From Chloroflexota bacterium (GTDB lineage: Bacteria; Chloroflexota; Anaerolineae; J102), in the NCBI GenBank assembly GCA_013152585.1, contig JAADGC010000197.1, forward strand, positions 1-55,559: a stretch of 55,559 nucleotides of DNA, given 5' to 3'. The notes under the pieces are model-generated. The model was not told where the DNA came from, ran no database searches, and saw only the letters and a program-made list of their open reading frames with translations. Both the position numbers and the translations under genes were made by a program. Every line of letters starts with the position of its first letter. Within the stretch, counting starts at the first letter, position 1. Below are positions 1-7,673 of the stretch, one piece after another.

Positions 1-213
1 CATGGTATTGGCCTTGGTGAGGAGAAAGGGAGGGGTGCCTGTATGGTACTCGATGGCAGGGTGGGTGTCAATGGGGTGTGTGCGAATATGTCAGGGCAGA
101 GCAGTCGCGTTCATGCTCCATAAGGCGGACAGGTGAAGCCGTGGCTTGCCGATGGTGCCCTCGTCGGCGTCGGCAGATTCCGGAATGAACGCTTTTCAGG
201 CTATAATGCAGCT
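1..213. other. left-edge region without a callable gene
   Basis: No convincing coding frame is seen in the first 213 bases. The stretch is G/T-rich on the + strand, like the genes that follow. Its right end holds the promoter of the F420 operon (separate entry). A gene ending just left of the window cannot be excluded. Confidence 0.5.
178..207 (+). promoter_or_regulatory. putative promoter of the F420 operon (leaderless start)
   Basis: A perfect TATAAT lies at 202-207, with a weak TTCCGG 18 bases upstream at 178-183. Exactly six bases separate the -10 box from the ATG at 214, so the expected transcription start is the A of the start codon. The transcript would then be leaderless. No Shine-Dalgarno sequence precedes this ATG, which agrees. 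Confidence 0.5.
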
Positions 214-828
214 ATGAGTGAACAATACAAAGATAATTTCTGGCAAACGCTGTTGACACGGCGTTCGATCCGGCGCTATGAGCAGCGAGCCATACCGGAT
301 ACTGTGATCGAAAAGCTGCTGACCGCGGCGATATGGGCGCCCAGCGCCCATAACCGGCAGCCGTGGCGCTTTGCCGTGGTGCGGGATAATCAGCACAAGC
401 AGGTACTGGCGCAGCGCATGGCCCGGCGATGGCAGCACGATCTGGAAGCGGATGGCGTGGCCGCGGAACAGGCGGCACGACAGGCGCAGCGTTCGGCCCA
501 CCGCATTACGAACGCCGCCGCCCTGGTGATAGGCTGTTTGACCATGCAGGAAATGGATGTGCCTACTGATGCCCATCGCCAGAGGCTGGAATGGCACATG
601 GCGGTGCAGAGTACGGCCCTGGCGCTGGGGCAGTTGTTGCTGGCCGCCCATCATGAAGGACTGGGCGCATGTTGGATGTGTACGCCGCTGTTTGTGCCCG
701 AACTGGTGCGCACCACGCTGGCCCTGCCCGATGATTGGGAACCGCAAGCGTTGATCACCCTTGGCTATGCGGCAGAAAGCCGTGTATCCGAGCGTAAATT
801 GCTATCGGAGGTGGTGCTGTGGCGTTGA
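214..828 (+). CDS. nitroreductase-family protein, FbiB C-terminal-domain-like (putative dehydro-F420 reductase)
   Basis: A 204-residue FMN-dependent nitroreductase-fold protein. The N-terminal signature RRSIRRYEQRAIP and the following APSAHNRQPWRF are typical of the FMN-binding region. In other F420 producers this fold forms the C-terminal half of FbiB or a free-standing enzyme that reduces dehydro-F420-0 using FMNH2. Here the gamma-glutamyl ligase half (CofE) is absent. The stop overlaps the cofD start by 10 bases, so the two are translationally coupled. I chose the ATG at 214 because it follows a TATAAT box by six bases and the family homology begins there; an in-frame start at 133 would add 27 unrelated residues. 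The family is clear, and the F420 role is inferred from the operon. Confidence 0.8.
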   Translation: MSEQYKDNFWQTLLTRRSIRRYEQRAIPDTVIEKLLTAAIWAPSAHNRQPWRFAVVRDNQHKQVLAQRMARRWQHDLEADGVAAEQAARQAQRSAHRITNAAALVIGCLTMQEMDVPTDAHRQRLEWHMAVQSTALALGQLLLAAHHEGLGACWMCTPLFVPELVRTTLALPDDWEPQALITLGYAAESRVSERKLLSEVVLWR

Positions 829-1757
829 ACAAGGTTGTGGCGCTGGCCGGCGGCGTGGGCGGCGCCAAGCTGGCGCATGGTCTGGCCCAGGTGCTGGACC
901 CCGAACAATTGACGGTTGTGGTCAATACGGGCGATGATTTCGAGCATCTGGGCTTGCTGATCTGCCCGGATGTGGATACGGTGCTGTACAATCTGGCCGA
1001 GGTGCAACACCTGCAGCAGGGGTGGGGGCGAGCAGACGAGCATTTTTGCGTGCTGGAGGAAGTGCAACGCCTGGGCGGGCCGAGTTGGTTTCGGCTGGGC
1101 GACCGCGATATTGCCCTGCATCTTTTGCGACGGTCGCTGATCGACCAAGGCCTGTCGCTGACGGAGGTGATCAGCTCGCTGGCGCAGCGCCTTGGCGTGC
1201 ACCATGCCGTGCTGCCCATGTCAGATGCGCCGGTGCGCACGATGATTCAGACCCCGGACGATGAGCTGTCGTTCCAGGAGTATTTTGTGCATCAGCGCTG
1301 CCAGCCGGTGATGCGAGGCATGCGGCTGGCCGGATTGGAGCAGGCACAAGTGTCTGTGGCCGTGGCGCAGGCCATGACCGCGGCAGAGCTGGTGGTCTTT
1401 TGTCCCTCCAATCCCTTTGTCTCGATTGATCCGATTCTGGCGCTGCCGGGGATGCGAAGCTGGGTGGGAGAACGAAAGGCGGTGGCGGTGAGTCCGATTG
1501 TGGGCGGCAAGGCGCTGAAAGGCCCGGCCGCCAAAATGATGCAGGAGTTGGGTATGGAAGTACAGGCGCTGGCTGTGGCGCAGCATTATGCCGGCCTGCT
1601 GGATGGTTTTGTGCTGGACGCGGCAGACGCCCCCCTGGCGGTGGCGGTGCAGGCGTTGGGCATGCGTGTGCTGGTGACGGATACTGTGATGCATGATAAG
1701 GCTGGCCGTCGACGGCTGGCAGCGGAGATCCTGGCCTGGGGGGAGCGCTGGGGATGA
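819..1757 (+). CDS. cofD: 2-phospho-L-lactate transferase (CofD/FbiA)
   Basis: A 312-residue CofD-family enzyme. It transfers the phospholactyl or phosphoenolpyruvyl group from the GDP-activated donor made by CofC onto Fo, forming (dehydro-)F420-0 in the cytoplasm. Visible family signatures are the N-terminal AGGVGGAKLAHGL (residues 10-22), NTGDDFEHLGL (36-46) and CPSNPFVSIDPIL near residue 195. Length is normal for the family. The start is GTG at 819 with a strong GGAGGTGG at 807-814, partly inside the upstream gene. The stop overlaps the next gene as ATGA at 1754-1757. Codons are strikingly G-ending compared with cofC downstream. Confidence 0.95.
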   Translation: MALNKVVALAGGVGGAKLAHGLAQVLDPEQLTVVVNTGDDFEHLGLLICPDVDTVLYNLAEVQHLQQGWGRADEHFCVLEEVQRLGGPSWFRLGDRDIALHLLRRSLIDQGLSLTEVISSLAQRLGVHHAVLPMSDAPVRTMIQTPDDELSFQEYFVHQRCQPVMRGMRLAGLEQAQVSVAVAQAMTAAELVVFCPSNPFVSIDPILALPGMRSWVGERKAVAVSPIVGGKALKGPAAKMMQELGMEVQALAVAQHYAGLLDGFVLDAADAPLAVAVQALGMRVLVTDTVMHDKAGRRRLAAEILAWGERWG

Positions 1758-2731
1758 GCGGGGCCGACTGGCGGAAGCCAGCGCGTCGGGCGGTGGCGAC
1801 CGCATGGCGCAGCGGAGAGCTGTTGCGCTTTGCCGTGAGCGGGCGGCCGGCGGCCTCCGCAGCGATTGTGGTGGCCGGGGTAGGGCGCAGTGGCTCGACC
1901 TGGCTGGCTGATCTGCTGGCCGCGGCGCCGGGTCTGCAGGAGATTTTTGAGCCGCTGCATCCCGAGCATAACGCCGAATATCGTCGCCTGTTGCGACTGC
2001 GTTCCGGGGATGCCCAGCAATACAAACGCGCATATCTACGAGCGGACGGACGTTGGCCGCAGTGGGATACTCTACTGGAGAAAACACTCAGCGGCCGCAT
2101 CCGCAGTTATCGCACCGATTATCACCGCTCACGTTTTTGGCCGCGGCGTTTTGTGGTGAAGTTGATTCGGGCGAATATGATGCTGGGCTATTTGTATGAG
2201 CGGTTTCGACCGCGTATTGTGTTTCTGACCCGGCATCCGTGTGCAGTGGTGATGTCGCGGTTGCAGCGCGTGCGCTCGCCGTGGTATGCCGATACGGCCA
2301 GTTTGCTGGCCGACGAGGCGCTGGTGGCCGATTTTTTGCAGCCGTGGGTGCATTTGGTGGAGCAGGAGCGGGATCTGCTGGGAGCACATGCGGTATGGTG
2401 GGCGGTGGAGAATGCGGTGGCGCGGCGCGATTTGCAGCAGAGATCGCATCATTTTGTATTTTACGAGGCCCTTTGTTTGCGTCCTTTTGAGATTTTGGGG
2501 ACTTTGTATCGGGATCTTGGCTTTGCAAATTTTATGGTTTCGCAGGCATTTGTGCGGCATCCCAGCCGGGTGACGGCAGCGACGGCTTATGAGGATATGC
2601 TGGCGTGGCTGGGACTGTGGCAACAAAAGCTGAGTGCGGAGGAACAGCGGCGGATTTTGCAATGGGCGGAGCGGCTGGAGATCCCCTGGTATAGCATGGA
2701 TCGCTTGCCGGTGGGGTGGCAAGATGCGTGA
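1754..2731 (+). CDS. sulfotransferase-family protein inside the F420 operon
   Basis: A 325-residue PAPS-dependent sulfotransferase-type protein. The 5'-phosphosulfate loop is GVGRSGSTWL (residues about 42-51), and a 3'-phosphate-binding RHPCAVVMSRL follows near residue 158. No signal peptide or membrane span is seen, so it should be cytoplasmic. It is coupled on both sides, by ATGA overlap with cofD and by an 8-base overlap with cofC. Sulfotransferases are not part of any F420 pathway I know, so its acceptor is unknown. It might act on F420, on a precursor, or on an unrelated metabolite. Codon use is strongly G-ending, matching cofD but not the genes downstream. Confidence 0.8.
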   Translation: MSGADWRKPARRAVATAWRSGELLRFAVSGRPAASAAIVVAGVGRSGSTWLADLLAAAPGLQEIFEPLHPEHNAEYRRLLRLRSGDAQQYKRAYLRADGRWPQWDTLLEKTLSGRIRSYRTDYHRSRFWPRRFVVKLIRANMMLGYLYERFRPRIVFLTRHPCAVVMSRLQRVRSPWYADTASLLADEALVADFLQPWVHLVEQERDLLGAHAVWWAVENAVARRDLQQRSHHFVFYEALCLRPFEILGTLYRDLGFANFMVSQAFVRHPSRVTAATAYEDMLAWLGLWQQKLSAEEQRRILQWAERLEIPWYSMDRLPVGWQDA

Positions 2732-3338
2732 TCGTCTGGCGGTTGTTGTGCCGATGAAGCCTCTGGCGATGGCGAAGCAGCGCCTGCGCCCAGCCGTCGG
2801 CGACGCCGCCCGCCAGCGTTTGGCGGGCGCCATGCTGGCGCATGTCCTGCACATCGTACAGGATAGCGGCGTCGCCGACGTGGCCGGGATCGTCTCGGAC
2901 GACCCCGGTGTGCTGGCCCTCGCGGCTCAATACGGCTTCGCTGCCATCGCCGACAACCCCATTGCCGGCTACAACGCTGCTGTACAGCGGGCCAGCACCT
3001 GGGCGCAGAGGCGCGGCGCACATGAGCTGCTCATCCTCCCGTCCGATCTCCCCCTGCTCACCACCGCCGACATCCAAACCATCGTCGGCCTGATCAACAC
3101 CCCAAAGGGCCTCGTCATCGCCCCAGACGCCACCGAAACCGGTACCAACGCCCTTCTTCTGCGTCCGCCCCATCTCATCAAACCCCAATTCGGCCCCCAC
3201 AGCTTCCAGCGCCACTGCCAGCAGGCTGCCCGGCTCGGCTTCCTCCCCATCATTTACCACAGCCCCACCCTCGCCCACGATATCGATTCTCCTTCTGATC
3301 TCGCCTTTCTCAGATCTCGAAATCCTTCTCATGCCTGA
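2724..3338 (+). CDS. cofC: 2-phospho-L-lactate guanylyltransferase (CofC/FbiD)
   Basis: A 204-residue nucleotidyltransferase that activates 2-phospholactate (or phosphoenolpyruvate or 3-phosphoglycerate, depending on lineage) with GTP for transfer by CofD. Signatures are VVVPMKPLAMAKQRL at the N-terminus (residues 6-20), LLILPSDLPLL in the middle and the late DIDSPSDL. I chose the ATG at 2724: it overlaps the sulfotransferase stop by 8 bases, follows a GGTGGGGTGG stretch, and places the family N-terminus correctly. Base composition flips within the first 150 bases of this gene, from G-rich to C-rich on the coding strand. The gene overlaps the amidohydrolase start by 8 bases. Confidence 0.92.
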   Translation: MRDRLAVVVPMKPLAMAKQRLRPAVGDAARQRLAGAMLAHVLHIVQDSGVADVAGIVSDDPGVLALAAQYGFAAIADNPIAGYNAAVQRASTWAQRRGAHELLILPSDLPLLTTADIQTIVGLINTPKGLVIAPDATETGTNALLLRPPHLIKPQFGPHSFQRHCQQAARLGFLPIIYHSPTLAHDIDSPSDLAFLRSRNPSHA

Positions 3339-4944
3339 AATCATCCTGCACAACGCCCGCATCACCACTCAGAACCCGGCCCAACCCTGGGCCCAGGCCC
3401 TGGCCATCAAACACGGTCGCATCATCGACCTCGGGGCCGACGCCGACATCCTGCCCCTTACCCGCGGCCATACCCAAACCATCGATCTCCAAGACCGCCT
3501 CGTCCTCCCCGGCTTCACCGACAGCCACATCCACTTTCATGACATGGCCCAGCGTCGCGGCCAGCTCGAACTCTACCAGGCAACCAGCCTCAACGAGCTG
3601 CAACAGCAACTCGCCGCTTACGTCCGCCCCCTTGCCCCAGGCGCCTGGTGTATCGGCTACGGCTGGAACGAAAGCCGCTGGCCGCAGCCCATCTTCCCCA
3701 CCCGCCACGATCTCGATCCCCTCACCGGTGATCGTCCCGCCATTCTCTGGCGCACTGATCTGCACGCCGCCGTCGCCAACAGCGTCGCCCTACGCGCCGC
3801 CGGTATCGACGCCGCCACCCCCGATCCTCCTTCAGGCGTCATTGACCGCCACCGGGATGGCCGGCCCACCGGCGTCCTGCGCGAACTGGCCATCAACCTT
3901 GTGCGGCAGGTCATCCCCCCCCTTGATGAAGCCACCGCCACTGCAAATCTCCTCGCCGTCGCCGCCGATCTGCAGCGCTGGGGCATCGTCGCCGTCCACG
4001 ATCAGCGCATGAAAGACCACTCCCACGAGGGCCCGCAGGCCTTGCGGCTCTACACGCGGCTGCGCCAGCAAAACCGCCTGCCGCTGCGCATCAGTTGCAA
4101 CATCGAGGCAGCCCACATGGACCACCTCATCGCCCTCGGCCTGCAAAGCGGCTTTGGTGATGAATGGCTACGCATTGGACACATCAAACTCTTTGCCGAC
4201 GGCTCCCTCGGCGCCCAAACCGCCTGGATGCTGGCCCCCTACGCCAACGACCCCGCTAACCGCGGCATGTTTCTCACCGATCCTGCTCACATGGCCGCCG
4301 TCATCCGCCGCGCCCATCGCCACGGCCTTGCCGTCTCTGTACATGCCATTGGTGATGGCGCCAACCGCGAAGTACTCGACATCTTTACCGAAGTTCAGAC
4401 CGCCGGCAGCCACTATCCCCCTCTTATTCCCCACCGCATCGAACACGTCCAGGCCCTGCATCCTCACGACCAGCCCCGTCTGGGCGCCTTGCACATCACA
4501 GCCTCCATGCAGCCCATACACTGTCCCGACGACATCACCAATGCCGATCGCCTGTGGGGCCAACGCTCACAAAACGCCTTCGTCTTCCGCACCCTACTCG
4601 ATAGTGGCGCCACCCTCGCCTTCGGCTCCGACGCCCCCGTGGCCAGCGCCAACCCCTGGTGGGGCATTCATGCCGCCGTCACTCGCCAGCGCCTCGACGG
4701 CAGCCCCATCGGCGGCTGGCATCCCCAACAACGTCTCACCGTGGCCGAAGCCATCGCTGCCTACACCCTGGGCGCTGCCACTGCCATCGGCCGGCAACAG
4801 CAGCAAGGTCGGCTCGCCCCCGGCTATCTCGCCGATCTCATCGTCCTCGACACCGACCTCTTCCGCTGCGACCCCGCCCAAATCCCGCACACCAACGTCC
4901 TGCTCACCATGATCAACGGTCGTATCGTCTATCGGGCCGTATAG
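3331..4944 (+). CDS. YtcJ-like metal-dependent amidohydrolase
   Basis: A 537-residue amidohydrolase-superfamily protein of the YtcJ/N-substituted formamide deformylase group. The metal-binding HxH sits in TDSHIHFHD (His66, His68), and the late catalytic Asp is in FGSDAPVASANPW. A C-terminal LADLIVLDTDLF segment returns to the N-terminal beta-sandwich, as is usual. The substrate cannot be predicted for this family. It overlaps cofC by 8 bases and so belongs to the F420 operon transcriptionally, though a pathway role is not evident. The stop lies two bases from the stop of the convergent dehydrogenase gene, leaving no room for a terminator. Codons are strongly C-ending. Confidence 0.88.
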   Translation: MPEIILHNARITTQNPAQPWAQALAIKHGRIIDLGADADILPLTRGHTQTIDLQDRLVLPGFTDSHIHFHDMAQRRGQLELYQATSLNELQQQLAAYVRPLAPGAWCIGYGWNESRWPQPIFPTRHDLDPLTGDRPAILWRTDLHAAVANSVALRAAGIDAATPDPPSGVIDRHRDGRPTGVLRELAINLVRQVIPPLDEATATANLLAVAADLQRWGIVAVHDQRMKDHSHEGPQALRLYTRLRQQNRLPLRISCNIEAAHMDHLIALGLQSGFGDEWLRIGHIKLFADGSLGAQTAWMLAPYANDPANRGMFLTDPAHMAAVIRRAHRHGLAVSVHAIGDGANREVLDIFTEVQTAGSHYPPLIPHRIEHVQALHPHDQPRLGALHITASMQPIHCPDDITNADRLWGQRSQNAFVFRTLLDSGATLAFGSDAPVASANPWWGIHAAVTRQRLDGSPIGGWHPQQRLTVAEAIAAYTLGAATAIGRQQQQGRLAPGYLADLIVLDTDLFRCDPAQIPHTNVLLTMINGRIVYRAV

Positions 4945-4946
4945 TT

Positions 4947-6818
4947 TCATACCTGGGCCTGCAACAAGCGCAACAGGGTTTTGTGGGCCAGCATGGCGCT
5001 GCTGATCAGCCCCACCACCGCCCCTGTGTCCACCACCGGCATGGCCGAGATCTCGTACGTCTCCAGACGCCGCAGCACATCCAGAATATTGTCGTCCGGC
5101 CGGGCGGTGAACACCTTTTTCGTCATGATTTCCGCCACCGTCTCCTGTCCCGTATAGCCTTGGGCAGCAGCAGAAGCAATATCCCAGTCGGTCACAATGC
5201 CCACCAGCTCGCCCGCCTTGTTCTCCACACCCAACACTTCGTTGGCATCCTTGATCAGCAATTGCGCTGCGGTGCGCATAGAAGTATCGGACGCGATCAC
5301 CTGCAACGGCTCCATCACTTCGTCCACCTGTCGATATCGCTCACTGGTGGCAATACGATTGATGCTGATCTGCTCGGCCGCTTCCAGGGGCAGCATATCG
5401 GAATCGGCAATCAGCAGATCCACCAGCTCGGCCATATTGCGCCGGATTACCTCTTGCCGCTGCTTGCGTCCCGCCTGCAGGCGGACTTGTGCCAGCTCGG
5501 CCAGCTCGGCCTCATGATCGTCCAACCAACCCTGCACCGCCCCGGCATCGCCCAGAAAATCGTCCGGGAGACGTAAATGGGGCGGGGTTTCGATCAAATG
5601 CTCTTGCGCCGCAAAAATCACGCCCCCCGAATTCACCAAGAAGTCAGAGGCAATCAGGGTGCCTTGCTGCCAGTACACCGTGCGTTCCATGCGCAGGCGG
5701 GCCGCTCGGCGGGACGGATCCGGCGAATAGGTATTGGCGCCCTCCACGATCATCGCCCAACGGCCCCGTTTGTCCACGGTCATGGCGGGACGGCTCTCTG
5801 CCGACACATCCAGATAATTGGCAATTGGCGCTGCCGGCACCAGACAAAAGGCATCTTCCCGTAACAAAGCATTGGGCGCATTGGCAAATTTGGTGTCAGG
5901 GAAAGGACCGCGCTCCTCTTGCAGATATTTCATAAAATAAGCAAAACTCACCAGCCCATGGGCATCGCGTTCTGCCAGGACCTTCTGCATGGGCAGGCCT
6001 TGCTGGCGATAAAGATAGCCCTGCGCGTCGCTCAGGCCCACAATGCGCGGGGCCGGGTCTTGTTCCGCCAGGATGCGCGCCACATGCGAACCCACCGCAC
6101 CGAATCCTTGTATCAGCACAGTCAACTCCGAGCGGCTGGGCGCCCGTAAATCGACGAACTGCGGCAGCACGCGCAGACGCTCCACTTCGCCCAAAAGCGC
6201 ATTGATGGCAATCACCACGCCGCCAGCCGCGGCGCCAAGCTGATCGATACGGTTGCCACCCATATCCACCGGCTTCGATAAGGCGCTGTCCAGCCCGTTC
6301 TCGATGGCGATAGTTTTCATGTCGGCATCATTCGTGCCCACATCAGGGCCGGGCAAATACACGCTGCGATAGCGCCCGATCAGATGCGCAAAACGCCGCA
6401 CGATCTCACTGTGTTCGGCCGCGTTCAGGCGGCGCTGCGGCGCCACGATGCCCGCCTTGCCGCCCCCGTAAGGCAAATCGGCGGCGGCGTTTTTCAGGGT
6501 CATGCCCCGCGCCAGATTATGAACGACAGCCGGTGTAATCGAGGGCAACATGCGGATGCCGCCCATCGAGGGCCGCCCCATGGCCAGGTTATCCACCACC
6601 AGATAGCCTCCCACTTCCAGGTCATCCCTTTCATCCCACATGCACACCACCAGTCGCGGGCCCAGGCGATCTACCTCGATGCCCAGGCGGTGCAAGCGCT
6701 CCACATCACTGGCATGGAACTCCATAAACGCCAGGTCGTCATGACGTTGTAAACGATTGCGCCAGGTGTGCTCGGGCAATGCTGCGCGCAAAAAATCATC
6801 CATTTGTTTGGGGATCAT
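4947..6818 (-). CDS. Glu/Leu/Phe/Val-type dehydrogenase fused to a C-terminal CBS pair
   Basis: A 623-residue protein. Residues about 30-450 form an amino-acid dehydrogenase with catalytic Lys121 in LPYGGGKAGI, substrate Lys109 in GMTLKNAAA, the GPDVGTND motif (about 156-163) and a Rossmann GFGAVGSHVA. The usual GDH KGGxR Lys is replaced by Met85 in PSMGGIRM, which resembles Leu/Phe dehydrogenases, so the substrate is uncertain. Residues about 490-612 are two CBS repeats (VDEVMEPLQVIA; VAEIMTKKVFTA), which bind adenine nucleotides in other proteins. Family members normally end before this region, so nucleotide control of the dehydrogenase is inferred. The ATG at 6818 has AAGGAG nine bases upstream. 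Confidence 0.85.
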   Translation of the reverse strand: MIPKQMDDFLRAALPEHTWRNRLQRHDDLAFMEFHASDVERLHRLGIEVDRLGPRLVVCMWDERDDLEVGGYLVVDNLAMGRPSMGGIRMLPSITPAVVHNLARGMTLKNAAADLPYGGGKAGIVAPQRRLNAAEHSEIVRRFAHLIGRYRSVYLPGPDVGTNDADMKTIAIENGLDSALSKPVDMGGNRIDQLGAAAGGVVIAINALLGEVERLRVLPQFVDLRAPSRSELTVLIQGFGAVGSHVARILAEQDPAPRIVGLSDAQGYLYRQQGLPMQKVLAERDAHGLVSFAYFMKYLQEERGPFPDTKFANAPNALLREDAFCLVPAAPIANYLDVSAESRPAMTVDKRGRWAMIVEGANTYSPDPSRRAARLRMERTVYWQQGTLIASDFLVNSGGVIFAAQEHLIETPPHLRLPDDFLGDAGAVQGWLDDHEAELAELAQVRLQAGRKQRQEVIRRNMAELVDLLIADSDMLPLEAAEQISINRIATSERYRQVDEVMEPLQVIASDTSMRTAAQLLIKDANEVLGVENKAGELVGIVTDWDIASAAAQGYTGQETVAEIMTKKVFTARPDDNILDVLRRLETYEISAMPVVDTGAVVGLISSAMLAHKTLLRLLQAQV

Positions 6819-6843
6819 CGTTGATCACTCCTTTGGGATATGA

Positions 6844-6981
6844 ACTGGCGTCTGGCGAAAATGACACATGTCGCTTAGCAAAGCATTATCAGCCACAGGT
6901 TTCACGGATTTTGAAGACGTTTTCTTTTCCGTGAAAATCTGTGTGAATCCGTGGCAAAAACGAAAAACGCCGGTGTTCAGT
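6844..6981 (+). mobile_element. MITE-like element, family 1, copy A
   Basis: A 138-bp intergenic element starting ACTGGCGTCTGGCGAAAA and ending AACGCCGGTGTTCAGT. Its ends match copies B (36141-36272) and C (53477-53609, opposite orientation). The ends form imperfect inverted repeats. TATGAA occurs at both edges (6839-6844 and 6981-6986), which looks like a target-site duplication. The interior is an imperfect palindrome built from CACGGATTTT and AAAATCTGTG words and has no coding frame. It lies between nth and the dehydrogenase gene. Confidence 0.75.
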
Positions 6982-6987
6982 ATGAAT

Positions 6988-7650
6988 TCAGGCAGGGTTT
7001 AGTTCAGAGGATGGGCACAGGTCATTCAGGGTGCAGGCGGCGCAGTCGGGCTTACGCGCTTTACACACCCTGCGTCCATGAAAGATCAACAGATGCGACA
7101 GATCGATCCAGTCTTCGCGGGGCGTGATGGCCATCAGATCTCGCTCTATCTTCTTGGGGTCTTTGGCCGTGCTCAATCCCAAACGCGCCGACAGGCGTTT
7201 GACATGCGTATCCACCGCAATGCCCTCCGCAATCTTAAAAGCCACGCCCAATACCACATTCGCGGTTTTGCGGGCCACACCGGGCAATTGCAGCAACGAT
7301 GCCATATCGGCTGGCACCTGACCCCCATATTCATAGGCGATCAATTGCGCTGTTTCCTGAATGTGCCGGGCTTTGTTACGATAAAATCCGGTAGAGCGGA
7401 TGGCTTCTTCGATCTCGCTGCGCTCGGCGTCGGCGAAAGCGCGCGGGGTGGGAAATTTGGCAAACAGCTCGGGGGTGACTTTGTTGACGCGTTCGTCCGT
7501 GCACTGGGCCGAAAGTACGGTGGCAACCAGCAATTCCCACGGCGTGCGATGATCCAGGGCGCAGCAGGCGTCGGGATGCGCCAGTCTCAGACGATGGATG
7601 ATCTCAGGCAGACGCGCGGAAAGGGGGGACTGCGGAGAGAGCTTGTTCAT
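6988..7650 (-). CDS. nth: endonuclease III (DNA N-glycosylase/AP lyase)
   Basis: A 220-residue base-excision repair glycosylase for oxidised pyrimidines. The helix-hairpin-helix is LPGVARKTANVVLG with catalytic Lys128, and the catalytic Asp147 sits in AVDTHV. The C-terminal [4Fe-4S] ligands Cys196, Cys203, Cys206 and Cys212 show the classic C-x6-C-x2-C-x5-C spacing. Length is normal. The start ATG at 7650 has no clear Shine-Dalgarno, but TGGTACAAT ends six bases upstream, predicting a leaderless transcript. It follows the protease gene by 23 bases. MITE copy A lies immediately downstream. Confidence 0.95.
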   Translation of the reverse strand: MNKLSPQSPLSARLPEIIHRLRLAHPDACCALDHRTPWELLVATVLSAQCTDERVNKVTPELFAKFPTPRAFADAERSEIEEAIRSTGFYRNKARHIQETAQLIAYEYGGQVPADMASLLQLPGVARKTANVVLGVAFKIAEGIAVDTHVKRLSARLGLSTAKDPKKIERDLMAITPREDWIDLSHLLIFHGRRVCKARKPDCAACTLNDLCPSSELNPA

Positions 7651-7656
7651 GACATT

Positions 7657-7665
7657 ATTGTACCA
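7657..7665 (-). promoter_or_regulatory. extended -10 promoter of nth (leaderless)
   Basis: On the minus strand, TGGTACAAT carries an extended TG motif plus a TACAAT -10 box (7657-7662). Six bases separate it from the nth ATG, so transcription should begin at the start codon. No good -35 is visible, which is usual for extended -10 promoters. Confidence 0.45.
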
Positions 7666-7673
7666 TTCCCGGC

